This document shows, piece after piece, positions 1 through 12,600 of a stretch of DNA of 64,000 bases. The stretch is taken from assembly GCA_040954595.2 (NCBI GenBank), contig CM082584.2, forward strand, positions 12,090,001-12,154,000. The letters are read 5' to 3'. Under the pieces are notes generated by a model. That model made no database searches, was not told the DNA's origin, and saw only the letters and a list, made by a program, of their open reading frames with translations. Position 1 is the first letter of the stretch. The number at the start of each line of letters is the position of its first letter. The translations under genes were made by a program, and so were the position numbers. The DNA comes from Balanoglossus misakiensis. Taxonomy: Eukaryota > Hemichordata.

Positions 1-533
1 GTTAATTAAGGAAAATATTATCATAAGAGTGAATGCTGGGGTTATGTATGATTGAGTTTACAATAAAACATGTTGCGATGACAAAATGAATTATTTGTAG
101 ATGGCTCCATACATAATACAAGAGTACATAAAATAAAAGTGAATAATGCGTATGATAGAATAACTTACTAGCACTCTAGTCTTTCAGATCTGCAAAGTGC
201 CCCAGGCTGCATCAGAATTACAATGGTACTTTCTAATTAATGAATTCAGGTGATGGGATAAACTACATGTATTCTCATAAATCATTTAGATAAACTGAGC
301 AGTCGGGCTCTGACAGCATAACTCATCAAATCCCAGATAGATCATCACGATTCTATACTTCAGTCATTTAATTCCACTTTTGAGAAACCAATCATTGCTT
401 TTGAAAACAAAAAATATCATGCCATAAATTTGAATATCTGAGTGCAGATATATTGTGCATTAATTGTGATGGTCGGAATTTGTCCCAGAAGAATCTACCA
501 CCAGCGCAGGAAATGAATAGTTTCAGTACCACT
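1..533. other. gene-free flank, nothing recognised
   Basis: AT-rich sequence with no long open frame that resembles a protein, no tRNA-like fold that I could see, and no clear repeat. It runs up to the target-site copy of the G-rich inverted-repeat element that follows. Confidence 0.6.
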
Positions 534-536
534 TTA

Positions 537-1341
537 GGCTGCATTCACAAACACCTCTGGAGGGGGGGGGCGGGAGAATTGAGGGGGGGGATTTGAAAAA
601 ATTGAGGGTATGTAAGGGGGGGGATTTGAAATAATTTAGGGACTGAAAGGGGGGGACTTGAAAACTTTAACGACTAAATATTTATTTTGAGTCCACAAAA
701 ATGCAGTTTCGCGCCCTTTATTTTACAAAATTTTCTAATGTGGGAGGGGGACACCCCCTCCCACACCCACCCCCTCCATTCATCAACACCTTTCAATCAT
801 TGACTGGTTTATCTAGTATCCCAGGTCAGGGGACTTGCCCCCACCCCATGATAACTTTGAGCAGCGACGGTTAAATTTGTCCTCCCCAACATACCGGTAG
901 TTGAGTTAATTTGCTTTTGCCGGGTTCATTAAAATGCAGCTTTGAGCTCTGTATTTTAGAAAATTTTCTTACGTGGGAGGGGGACACCCCCTCCCAAACC
1001 CACCCCCTTCAATTCTCGGTTTACAATGTCTCCCAACACAGAATACAAATATATGTACTTAAAAAATAAAAACAATGTTCAGTTTTAATACCCACTGATG
1101 AGGGAAAACATCAGTTTCAAATTCTTTTCATGGGAGCGCTGTTTTTCTTTTTACAAGATAGATAGGTGATGTGTTTTGCTCAGTGAAAGAAAATGGGGGG
1201 GGGGGGATTTCAAAATTTTGGCAGTTCGGAAGGGGGGGATTTGAAAATATTGGCAGTTCGGAAGGGGGGCATGTGAAAATTAGCGGTAAAAAAATTTGAA
1301 TTCTCCCGCCCCCCCCTCCAGAGGTGTTTGTGAATGCAGCC
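537..1341. mobile_element. 805 bp MITE-like element with ~43 bp terminal inverted repeats
   Basis: The left end starts GGCTGCATTCACAAACACC and the right end is its reverse complement; the match runs for about 43 bp, through a run of 8-9 G, to GGGAGAATT. Both ends are flanked by TTA (534-536 and 1342-1344), which fits a 3 bp target-site duplication. Three-base TTA/TAA duplications are typical of PIF/Harbinger elements and their MITEs, so that superfamily is my best guess. The interior is full of G-runs followed by ATTTGAAAA and has no transposase-like frame, so it is non-autonomous. Boundaries are seen directly; the superfamily is inferred. Confidence 0.8.
727..1015. repeat. two copies of a ~54 bp C/G-rich subrepeat inside the MITE
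   Basis: Positions about 727-780 and 959-1015 share the order AAATTTTCT, GTGGGAGGGGGACACC, CCCTCCCA, then CACCCCCT. The core GGGAGGGGG...CCCCCTCCC is self-complementary and could fold. The copies differ at a few bases, so the duplication is older than perfect. Confidence 0.75.
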
Positions 1342-1344
1342 TTA

Positions 1345-3261
1345 GCAGCACCTGCCTTCCAACAGTTATCCTTGGGGTAAAAAGCACACCAGGAAATTAA
1401 ACTCATTATTCGTTGGGCTTAATTATAGCCTGTATTTTTCCATACGTAAAACAGCCTTGTTTTCTGTATTTTGCCCCCAACTGATACATTTTACCCTACA
1501 CATTACCCTTAACTTGGTAGTTTCCATTTTTTAAAGGGATGCAGGGAAATTGTATGAGTTTCAAATTGGCAAACTAGGTAGCTATCTTTAGCCTTCATGA
1601 GTGTCCAAAGTGTAGAATTTCTATAAACAGTAGCATATCTGCAAGTTACATCATGAAGGTACCACACATTCCTATGGACTGACACAGTTAACTGATGGAA
1701 GGGAGTGGGCCTCTATTGGCTGTTGGCCACTCTCTTTATTTGTGTTTTGTGTCACCAAAGAATGTCATCCTATTTTATTCCTGGTAACTTGACCAGCCCA
1801 CTGCCATGACACTAAAACAAGAATTTACGCAACCTGCCACCATTGCAGGCTAGACGCAGATGCGCCCCCTCCCTATCTCCAATGTAAACGTTGCCATGGC
1901 ACCCATCAACCATGATTACATAGGGCTTCTTACGGCATCCCTAAATGCGGCTCCTTACAGTTACACCGTTATAAATCATGCCATGGTCGTTTTCCAAGGT
2001 TGTTTAGACCCAAATGATCACGTCCAGGGCCAGATAGCTTCATTAAGTCTACCCAAATCAATGTTAGTCAAGAAATCGATCGTATATTTGGCGTTTGATT
2101 GGACCCTTTATAGTCATGACATGGTCCCTTCTGAGGCCAAAAATGATGAATGTCCCGAGTATAAACAACACAAACACTGGCAACATGAGCATTGTGTGTT
2201 TTCGCGTTCAATGGCTTACATGCACACTGAATATTGACTCACAACTTGTCAACCCTCTTATAATCACCTACGTGGAGTTCCCAGATAGATTTTTTAAATA
2301 AAAAGGACATCTTTAAGTTTTACAGTTCACTAGAGTCAAGATTCACACATTAGTTACTGCTTACAGTAGTACACAGCCAGGTATGTGAACTGTTCACTTG
2401 CGACGCCACTTAAAGTTGGAAACTGTTACATTGTAGTTTTACACTAGTTAGCAACCAGCAAATGAATCAGTGCTTAGAGGCGGTTGATGATCGTGTAGCC
2501 ACCTGTGCGATTCCCAGTTATTTGTTTTTTCCGGCGCCGAAACTTACCTGTTAAACTCCTAGGATTCTGTCAAAAGCCAACAGTGGTCACCTGTTCCCGG
2601 TTTCGCTAAGTTTTACCAAAGATCTGGTGGGAAATCTACTTAGATTCCCTGAGAGAACCCCTTTTCTGTGCGAATACCAGGTGAAGCGAACAGGAACGTG
2701 GGTGTCCTGGCGACTGTAAACCATTAGTTGATTGACAGCCATGGATGTGATTATTGGGTTTGCGATTGGGCAAGTGTGTTCAACGCCCCGCCTCGATGGA
2801 ACGAGACGATTGCGCTGATTTACTTTATTGTGTTTCAATCAAAGAGTTTCTCACCAAGATGGGGCCATTATAAACCAACAGTTTTCCCAAATCGATTTTC
2901 TTATTTCGACCGTGTCTTTGAAAAAAACAATGCAACAGTCTGCGTAATCGATACCGCGTATGCGCGTACGACCCACGGTACGACCAGACCTTAGAAAAAA
3001 AATCCTCGCGAGAAAAAACGACAAGCAACGAGAAAAACCTATCCCGCGAGTTATGCAACGACAAATAGGAAGCATTCTTTTAGTTTGATCTTGCGAAAAG
3101 TAATAATCGTTCGAACAACCCAAAGCACGAGAATTCTTATTCTTTAACAACATATTGTCATATCTGTTATGAAGAGATATTTATGATAACTAATTAAACA
3201 TTTTATTCAAACAGCCAATCAGACTCCCGTTATTAAAATTGGTCCTGTCACCTGACTTGAC
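1345..3261. other. gene-free upstream region
   Basis: No conserved protein was recognised here. A 125-codon open frame at 1860-2237 has no domain-like composition and no clear splice or Kozak support. Several other frames of 60-100 codons overlap on both strands around 2600-3150 and look like chance openings. The region probably holds the distal RIC1 promoter. Confidence 0.5.
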
Positions 3262-3343
3262 ACTCAAATTCAAGATGGCGGCTTGAAGTCATCTTGACTT
3301 CCATTTCTCTTACGGTCGCTCGGAATTTCATCGTTTTATCACC
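3262..3343 (+). promoter_or_regulatory. RIC1 proximal promoter / 5' UTR with YY1-type motif
   Basis: AAGATGGCGGC at 3272-3282 matches the YY1 consensus AANATGGCGGC. Such a site just downstream of the start site is common in TATA-less housekeeping promoters. It lies about 60 bp before the RIC1 ATG at 3344. I see no TATA box. The transcription start is not determined; only the motif is seen. Confidence 0.5.
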
Positions 3344-6300
3344 ATGTATTTTCCTGTTGGATGGCCGAAATTATTGTCTCTTCCTTTAGAAGAGGAGAAC
3401 GCCCTGCAATACGTCGTTGCCAACAGAGAGAAGACTTTATTCGCCGTTTTGACCTCACAAGCCGTCTACATTTGGTTCTGCAAGGTACGAGATACACCGA
3501 TAAATACGCAGTTTTCCGGCGTTTTCGCCTGTGTAATTTAGCCGATTTATCCCGTGTTGTTTCCATAAAGGCAGTCAGGATTGAGCATCGCCCTGGCCTT
3601 TTCCGTAGCTATATGATAGACTGTGGCTTTGGTTAAATCTGCATACGTTTCCGCCAAATCAGTGCACTGCGTCGCAGTCCTTTGATCCAGTGGTCAGATC
3701 ATATGTGCGATCAGCTGGGTATTTAACACGTTGGTGTCTACGTAAAATAATACGACGTCTGCTGTTTAGACGCCGGCGTGACAAGTACCTGTCTGGTGTC
3801 AATCTGTACGACATGCTCAGTTGGGTTGATGCAGTGTGTATGATCACCCCTTTGGTGTTACCATGAACGGGGATGGAAGCCTTCATGGTTTGACAGAGGA
3901 AGGTGTTTACGTCACCTTCATTTTCTGTTGTACACCAGATGTGTCATATCGATCAATGAATGCACATACATAGAAATATGACACTGGCTGTTGATGAATG
4001 ATTATTACCAGCATCGAGCTCAGAAAATGTTTATCCACCCTAGCTATAAGCTACACATAAATAATGTAAATCAGCTTCCAATCAGGAAAACAAAATACCA
4101 TCAGCATTGGACATGCACATAAATTAAATTATTTAGCAATCTAGAATTGAAATCACAAATGACACAAGGGCTCTGGCCTCCTACATGACCTTCTTCATGG
4201 CTATACATTTCAGCTGGGTCGATTTGCAATCAGCTTGAAAGCCTTGGCCATCCACTATATTTTATCTGGGAAATGTTTGTCTGGTAACCCTTTGACAAAC
4301 TTCCTGTGTCTAGATGTGCACAAATAGATAAAGGGGAAGTCATATGTGTAAAATTGTGGGTGTCTTGAATAGTGCCACACATACCACCAGCTGTGACACA
4401 GTAACAGAGTGATGTCAGAAATCCATGAAAACCACTCGTTTTTTTCCCACTCTGATGTGACAGAATTTCAGACAGCGGACTGTTGACGTCTGACTGTATT
4501 AAGGTCAGGAGAGAAATGTCCAATGATTGTAGATGAAATTTTTTTGTGTTATTTCTGTGATTAAGTCCACCATGGGGCATTACTTTCAGCCTGTATAAAT
4601 GTAGAATAAATATTAAAATATAGCTTTGAAACATAGACACTCGAAAAGGAAGGGACGACCATCTGCGGTATTTTCTTTTTCTAGTGTCTGTGCTTTGAAT
4701 ATATTTTGCCGATATGAACAAATGGGGTGAAATCTGTGCTCAAAGGTGCAACAAGGTCAAGGTTAAATGTACATGTAGTCAAATATCAGGTAGTCAAAGA
4801 TTTAAAGAATGTTGCTTTGTCCTGATCTAGACTGCAGAAGACTGCTTAGATTCCGGTACTGCTACACAGTGTAGTATTACAGTTACCATTCACAGGCTAA
4901 CAGAGTACAAAACCTTGGGAAATTTCTGAGCAAATGTACTCCATATGGGATTGGTACTTTGAACCGGGTTGTATTTATGCTTTACGGTGAGTGTTAATAT
5001 CCCTCTGAGCAATGCAGGCATATCCTTACTGCCTGGAAGGTCAAACTTATCCATGCAGCAGTCATTGTATCCTTGAGTCAACGGCAAATCTCTAATTGCA
5101 TTATCAATCCATTATGAATCTGGCTGTGGCAAGTGAAGGGAATAATACATCCAATTTTGGTAATCAGCGTTTAGAGCTACTCAGCTTGAATACTGTTTAG
5201 TGGAGTGCAGTCAAGCAGGAATGCATTTTCTTTTTCTTAAAGAACCCTCCAGTCGTAAATTACACAGAAATGGTCCGACTGGATTGCTAGAAGCCCCCAT
5301 TATCTTAGATTGTTTTGCATATTCTCCTGCGTATGTAATGAACATGACAATTTGATCCAAACTGCAACATACACTATATATCAAGAGTTAGTTGTAAATC
5401 ATTGCAAATCATTACTTGAGGTTTATTTGTTTTTAACAAAAATCAAAGACCACAGTTTATCTTTTATTCCATCTGCGAGGTCATTTGGTTGGATGTGGAA
5501 TTTTTGTATGTATACAGCACTATATTATAGTACATGTATTAGGTTACATGATAACAACTAACTCCACATGGGACACATACATGTGTGTTAAGAACAGCTG
5601 CTGTAAAGACAATTATGTTTAATTAACCTAATGACCTACCGGTAAATAACATTTTCATTAGAGAAAAGAGGATATCTCTTCACTTGTACATTGCATGACA
5701 GATTTGCAATAATTATGACAGTAATGTACGTTTTAAAGGTGTGTTGCCAGGCAACATAAATGGATACAGTTGTACCTGCAGTTCTAATACTAACATCCTA
5801 AATTTTAAGTGGAAATTACATTTGTATGTTTTGATAATATCGTTTTCAAACTGATCAGTGGATTTTTTTAAACTGTCCAGGACACCTTTACGCATATTGA
5901 GAACTGCTAATGGTTCTGTAAATGTCTGTTTTCTTTCAGCCCTGCGTACATCTTGTAAGTTACAGACGTTCGGATGATTCCGTCATAGTGCTGGGAAAAA
6001 ATCAAGTGGCAGAATGGAAACCAGATTCAACAGCCTTGGCAGTCACGGTAAGTGTTTTCCTCAGATTCCTCCCCATCACACAGTCTCTACAATGCGATGT
6101 GTAGATGGGAATTGCACAGTCACAGGCAAACCTCAGCCATATTGATGACAATACATCATTTTTTTTATTAACATACATACAATATACACCTATGCCCATG
6201 TATCAATGATACGTATGCATATTACCACAAACATGACGATGATATACTTCTGTTCATGTACGTGTACTATTGCGTCAACGCTCAGAGGTTTATTTGTTAA

Positions 6301-9300
6301 TTAATTCTCCCCGGACCCACCTGGGGTGGCCACCTCAGTCGCCTTGTTTGGGTCTGGAAAATAACGAGACTCAGGGAATCCAAGAAAGGTTAATGCGCCT
6401 ACATGGTGCCCATGTTATGAAAAATTGATGTGATAGCCAGCATCCAGGATATGAGAATATTAGCATAACAAAGACGTCACCAGGAGACTGAAACGTTCTC
6501 TTATCTGTTCTGCAAATAATACAAGATGAATAAATGACGCTTTGGCGTTACAAACCCAGTTTTGTTCTTTTGTGTGAAAATTTATTCTGAACTTATACCA
6601 GTATCAGTAATGCATGCAAATTGGTGCATAACTGTTAAAGGATCTAAATATAGAGGTCACTACTACTATGGAAATAATGTACTAGTTCTATTTTTGTGAT
6701 ATGACACCGTGGGAATTGCTGGTACCATTTGGAATTGCGTGTAAAATTGAACATACCAAGGTACTTCATGTATTTTTTTTTCTAGACTTCTGGAGGGCAT
6801 CTTCTGTTTTACCGAATTGATCATGGAGGGAGTGGCAGCTTATATGCACAGAAACACCACAGGTTGGTATAAGAATTAAGATATAAGAAGTCAAATATCC
6901 CGACAGTCCAGCTGAATTTTGTTTGTGCCAGCTTGAAATGAAATCCAGTATTCATTTTAATCCTTAAGATTTATCCTGACTTGGGGCACAGGTATTGTTC
7001 GCCGGAAAAGATCATAGTAAAATAACGCTAATCTCTTTGTATATGTTCAGATTACCTCTCCGGTGTAAAATTCCCAGTCCTGAAAAGGCCCAGGATAATC
7101 AGTGTGCACTTTGACCTCTAAACAATAATACACTGAAGTGTACCACAAAATTCTATGCTGTCTGTTCTTGCATTTCTGTCATGAGCTGTGATGTTATTGG
7201 TGAATTAAATATCATGGAAATCAGTCACTGTACATATGTGTCTACCTTTGGAAGTTTTTTTTTATTAGGGATGTAGACATTTCTTAACATCTTAACATCC
7301 ATTGTCAGATTGTAGAGTTCAAGAAATTGTGAACGCATTTGCTCAGCTGCCCGTTGCTTTTGTGTCTTCTAACGCAGGCATAGACAGGATTCGGTTGAAG
7401 TGGACAACCATCTTGTGCCGATGATGAAAATCTGTATCAGCGGAACTGTGCAAATACATGGTGGCATTAAGAGGTGAGTTGGAAATTTCATTGTGGTCTA
7501 GAAGATGAACGGCAAAATATCTCACGGGCACAGAAATTTTGTCCTAAATAGAGTATGGTTTTAGACATGTAAGCTCTACATGGTTTGTACCGTAGGTTAG
7601 TAATTAGAAATTTAAAATTTAATCGTACACTAGGGAAGTCTCAAATCTCACATCCGAGATGAGCTCTATGTAATAACACTGGTTCTGTAACTGAGTTTGA
7701 AGTGGTTGCTTTTACCAGTGTCACACAACCCCACAGAACACTTTCCATCACTTATTTCGGAAGAGGAAGTCTCTTTTGTTGCAGTTTCGTCGGAATGCAC
7801 AGGAACGGCGATCTCATACAGACAGGAAGGTCACAGATCAGCTGGACTCTGATGACTTCCATTACAGACAGCAGTTGTCAACGCACTGCACGCTTTGAAG
7901 TCACATTCTTCACAGCACTGTCTGTCGACAAACCTCATTGTATGGCAGAACCCATTAAGACTCCAACACCCTCTTCTGTCTATCAGTCTAAAGCCTCTTT
8001 TTCAGCTATGCAAAGAGAAAATTTGAACAGGCGTGTTATGTTATTCTGTGTGGTCTTGCATTTCCAATATGTCATCATTTGTGCTCTATGTTCTGACTCC
8101 AATTAAAAATCTTCACATCATCAATTCGTTACTGCTGAAAGCTTCACTGGAACACGTATGAAATACTCTTCTGGTGCATTCATCCAGCCCTGTCAATTAT
8201 GACATCATCAAGTGTTACCATCATTTATATGATATCCTGTTCCCATGGCGATGTACAAATCTGTTCTTTCAGAATAAAAGTTAGATGTTTGGGCTTTCAT
8301 ATTGCAGTCAGCATTCATCCCAGAAGGCATTATGATCAGATCATTTGGATAATCTCATCTCTGAATGTGAAAAAAACATGACATTTTGTCATGTTTAAGC
8401 TGATGAAATAACACCCTCAATCTTACCTAACCTTTGAACCCTGACAACAGTTTAAAGGTCATACATGTATGTCGTCGCTGATCAAAACTGATCAACAAAT
8501 AGCCAGATTGGGAATGCAGTCGTGTTTTGGATCTCAAAAACTATTATGCTATAAAATACTCTCCTCAGAGATTTTAACAATGTATAGTCTAGGTGTTGGT
8601 CTCATTTGAAAGAAAGATAAATAGCAACATTTCAAATGTTGTTCACATCAAGGACAAAAGAGTGTACCAGCAACCCTTGTGATACGTGTATCTTGCATTG
8701 TGTCTAACATCTCTCCATTGTTAATAACCGGTCGCAGTTATATTGTGTGTTTGCCAACAATTCCTTGTGTCAGCCTACCCCCATAAATGTACATGGGTGT
8801 ACATGTTATTCACTACATACAAAACTGGCTTGTTCCATTGAATCCCATTGTATTGAAACAATGGTAATGTACATGACCCAGTGTAAATCGCACTTTGACA
8901 CAGAAACTATGTGACCTACTTTTGTATTCATTTACTCCATGTTGCACCACGTCATCTTTGCAAATACATACATGTATACTTGTGTTGTAATTGTGAAAAA
9001 AAAAGACTTAAATATTTCATGAGAATATACTGATAATATTTGTCAGAGTAGAAGATGTGTTCCAGTCACGTTTCTTTGGAGAGTAACCAGGGGTTTGAAG
9101 CCTCTCAAATAGTTCATTTAACCAGAACAGTAACATACACTACCCCACAGGCAGTTCTGTTTGAATGTTACTGTTGCAAAGACAAGTGTTAGGAAGATTA
9201 GTCACGTTCTGTATGATATACTGAACAGCCTAAACACCACTGACCCATGCCTCATCAATATTGTTGTGTTTGAAACATTAGAACGTGTCATGACAGGAAT

Positions 9301-9560
9301 ATGATGGATCTGTCTTTCTTTCTTGTCTCCTTTTACAGTATGGTTTGTTTTAAAGATGAGCTAATGGTGTCATCGGGACACGGCATACTGATGAGAATAA
9401 GATGGGATGGTGTTGTAAATAATAAAATGAGTATATCTATAAATACGATAAGATTTTCCATAGATTTACAGCAGTCTAGACGTAAGTACAGAGATGTCAT
9501 GTGTTCTTTTATTGCTGTGAGAATTCTGGTGAATGTGGTTGGGTGTTGGTGATTGTTGTG

Positions 9561-9620
<60 letters not shown>

Positions 9621-12600
9621 CGACGACGACGACGACGATGATGATGATGATGATGATGACAATGAAAACAACAACAGTGTAGTCACTCTTTTTGGAAAAA
9701 TACTGTAAGTACTGTGATGTTATTCTGCCAATTCCAATATTGTGTGTTTGTTTTATTATGAAACCTACAGAAACACAACTGGACCAACCAGGCATATATT
9801 TCAACCAGATAGAGTACTGCCCATTGCTGGGTGGCTTTGCTGTTATCCTAGGCGATGGCAGAGCTGGATTTCTTACTGCCCCAAGTGCTCGATTTGAACC
9901 ACAGGTAAAAAAAAATGTCTCTCTAAAATTACCTGCAGATAATGTACAGTTGCCACAGCTGTGATAGTCCTTGCTTTGAATAATAAACAACGTTGAGGTC
10001 ACATGGTGGAGATACAGAGATAAACATTCATAAGCACAGAGGAATGTTTGTGTTTCTGAGAACTCACACATGTTTTTATATTGTCTTATTCACACACGCT
10101 CATCAGAAGTACATGAATGAACCTTTAATCCTGCCGGTTCTGATACATGTGTATCCCCAGAAAGCCAGATCTAAAAACATTGATGTCACATATACAAACA
10201 GAAGACAGTACCATCTTTCCAGCATAGTTACATGTATTCTGCACTCTGTCCTCACAATAGTATATGATATATTTCTTTTTTTATTTCACTGTGCTTTCCA
10301 CAGAGTGTCCATGGTGTGTGGGCTCAAGAAATGACAAATGGAAGCTGCATAGCTGCCAATCACAAATACAGACTTATAGCATACGGCTGTAAAAAGTAAG
10401 TGTCTCTTGTGAATGTGAAACTACGTGTAGCATAGAAATTGTGTATATGCTGAACTATCCCTAGCTTGCCTGTTGTTGGTTTTGAAAAGATTCTCAATTC
10501 AAAGTAATGGTGTTCTAACTTTTACTTTTTTCTTATCTCACCAGTGGTCAGGGTATTGTATATGCAGTTGATGAAATTACTGGTAGTTTACTAGTGTCAC
10601 ACAGATTGGCTCTGTCCAGCACAGACTATCCAGGTGAGTCTAACTTCATCAATCTATTCTCAGATGTGGGTGTGGGGAATGAGTCATATGTTTCATACAC
10701 AATAGGTGAAACCCGGAATTCGAAAGGCACAAAGGTACAAACAGAATTATGCGAGAATAACGATCATAGCATATAAACACACTTATCCATATCCATGACC
10801 CAACTGACCTCTGACCTTTTATCGTCATAGATGCATGCAATGCAGCTGGTGCAGTAACTACATTGAAGTGGACCTCTGATGGCTGTGCATTGGCTATGGC
10901 CTGGCAGAATGGTGGCCTGGCACTGTGGAGTGTGTTCGGTGCTAAGTTACTCTGCACGTTGGGTGGAGATTACGGGTAAGCAAAGATGACTGTGCTTCAT
11001 GACTCAAGTTCAGTGTACATGTATTTTAAAAGTACATATCCACATACATGCTTGTGTTTTTAGTGGTGGGAACTTGTGTCCCGATCCCATAACAAATGTA
11101 CTTTAGTTGTCTTCGACAAATCACAAGTTTAGAATAGTCCCAGTTCTGCCATCTGTTTAATCATTGTTCAGACAATACAAAATACACGTTGCTGGGCAAA
11201 ACACCAGTGGTCAAAGTGCCATTGTAAAACTTAATGCTCGTTCATTGCTGTTCCCGTCTAAATATCCAATACTGACTTTCCTGAAGGTTGCAAGCCGGCA
11301 GCAATTTCTCCCTTACACACTACAGGTAAAACTTACAAGATACCTACCAGTACATAGGGTTGGGTGATTACTCTGTCTCTCACTTGCAAGATTTCTATTT
11401 TACTCGGTGCTGGTTTCTGTTCTCCCTTCTGCCATATTTAATTTAAGTCCTCTCATTGCTTGGGAAAATTAGCTTCATTGAGGCTGTAATCAACAGGTTA
11501 AGGGGCTTTTTATGTTTTCTCCACATCTGGGTAAATCAGGTAAAAATGTGATACTGCATGTTGATCCCCTAGGCTGATGAAAAATCGGACAAAGTTTGTT
11601 GCTGCATGTTGATGCAACAGAGTGATGGTAAAAGTCACTTTCAACTGCTTGGTGATACAGCTCCATTTCATGCTAGTAAGATACTGTACAGACGTCACAT
11701 CATTCATATCATGTTTCAAACGGGTTAGAATCTCCTGGTGTGCAAATGCTTGGCTGTGAGTGGCCATGACTCCAAAATGTCCCTCGTTGAGTATCCTATC
11801 TCTCAAATTCAAGGCTCTGCCAATCAAGCTTTTCACTCTAGCCATGTGTATTACACACCACACCAAACCAAGTAACCCACTGGCATATGCAAAATACTTC
11901 TACATACAACTACACAAACAACCACTATACATCCTGCCATTTAATCCAGATGGTACCTGCATTATTAGGAATCATTATTACACAAGACATGGGCTTCTAT
12001 CACGGTTTGTAGACCACACACAACATGGTACAACCAGTGTGCATGCTTACATTGGACGTACATAGCCGATAAACTTGCATGGTTATTGAATGACAGGTTT
12101 TGGTATGAATTTGATACAAATCCTGAAGAACATTGAAGCAGACAATACATGTAGCTGTCTGTGAGGATTGGTAATACCAGCAGCATTGCAACCAGATAGG
12201 GCTGCAATTAACCAGTACTGACTAAGAGTTCTTGTCAAAGCAGCATCAATAATTATCCTTCTTCATTTCTCTGTATTATATATTCGTTAGTTGTTCGCAA
12301 GATGCGTTCAGGGATAATCCGTTACAGATCAAATCAATGGTAGGTATACATTGCACATCAGTTTTGATCATTCCTTCAGCATTGATGAGACAAGACCACA
12401 ATGAGTCAATCACCTGATCACTTGATTTAATTGTATGTGATAGGAATGGGGTATGGAGGGATATCATCTGTGGATCACAACGTCACCAAAGAAGTTAGAA
12501 AGTAGCGAAGCAGTGAAATCATTGGAATCAACTGGAAACCTCTTGCAGCTGCAGTTTGTGAAGAGTGCCCTCACAGTCAATCCTTGCCATGTAAGTCAGA

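Noticed and set aside
1860-2237. 125-codon open frame on + before RIC1
   Set aside because: No recognisable domain, many overlapping frames nearby, no splice or poly(A) support; likely chance.
4230-4721. 163-codon open frame on - in RIC1 intron 1
   Set aside because: Long for chance but of random composition with no domain, and inside an intron of a well-defined gene.
7702-8106. 134-codon frame on + between RIC1 exons 4 and 5, preceded by TTTGTTGCAG
   Set aside because: Inserting it would break the human-like joint [13 protein letters not shown], and its sequence has no counterpart in RIC1.
9466-10071. 201-codon minus frame with poly-Ile
   Set aside because: Produced by the GAT microsatellite and antisense to RIC1 exons.
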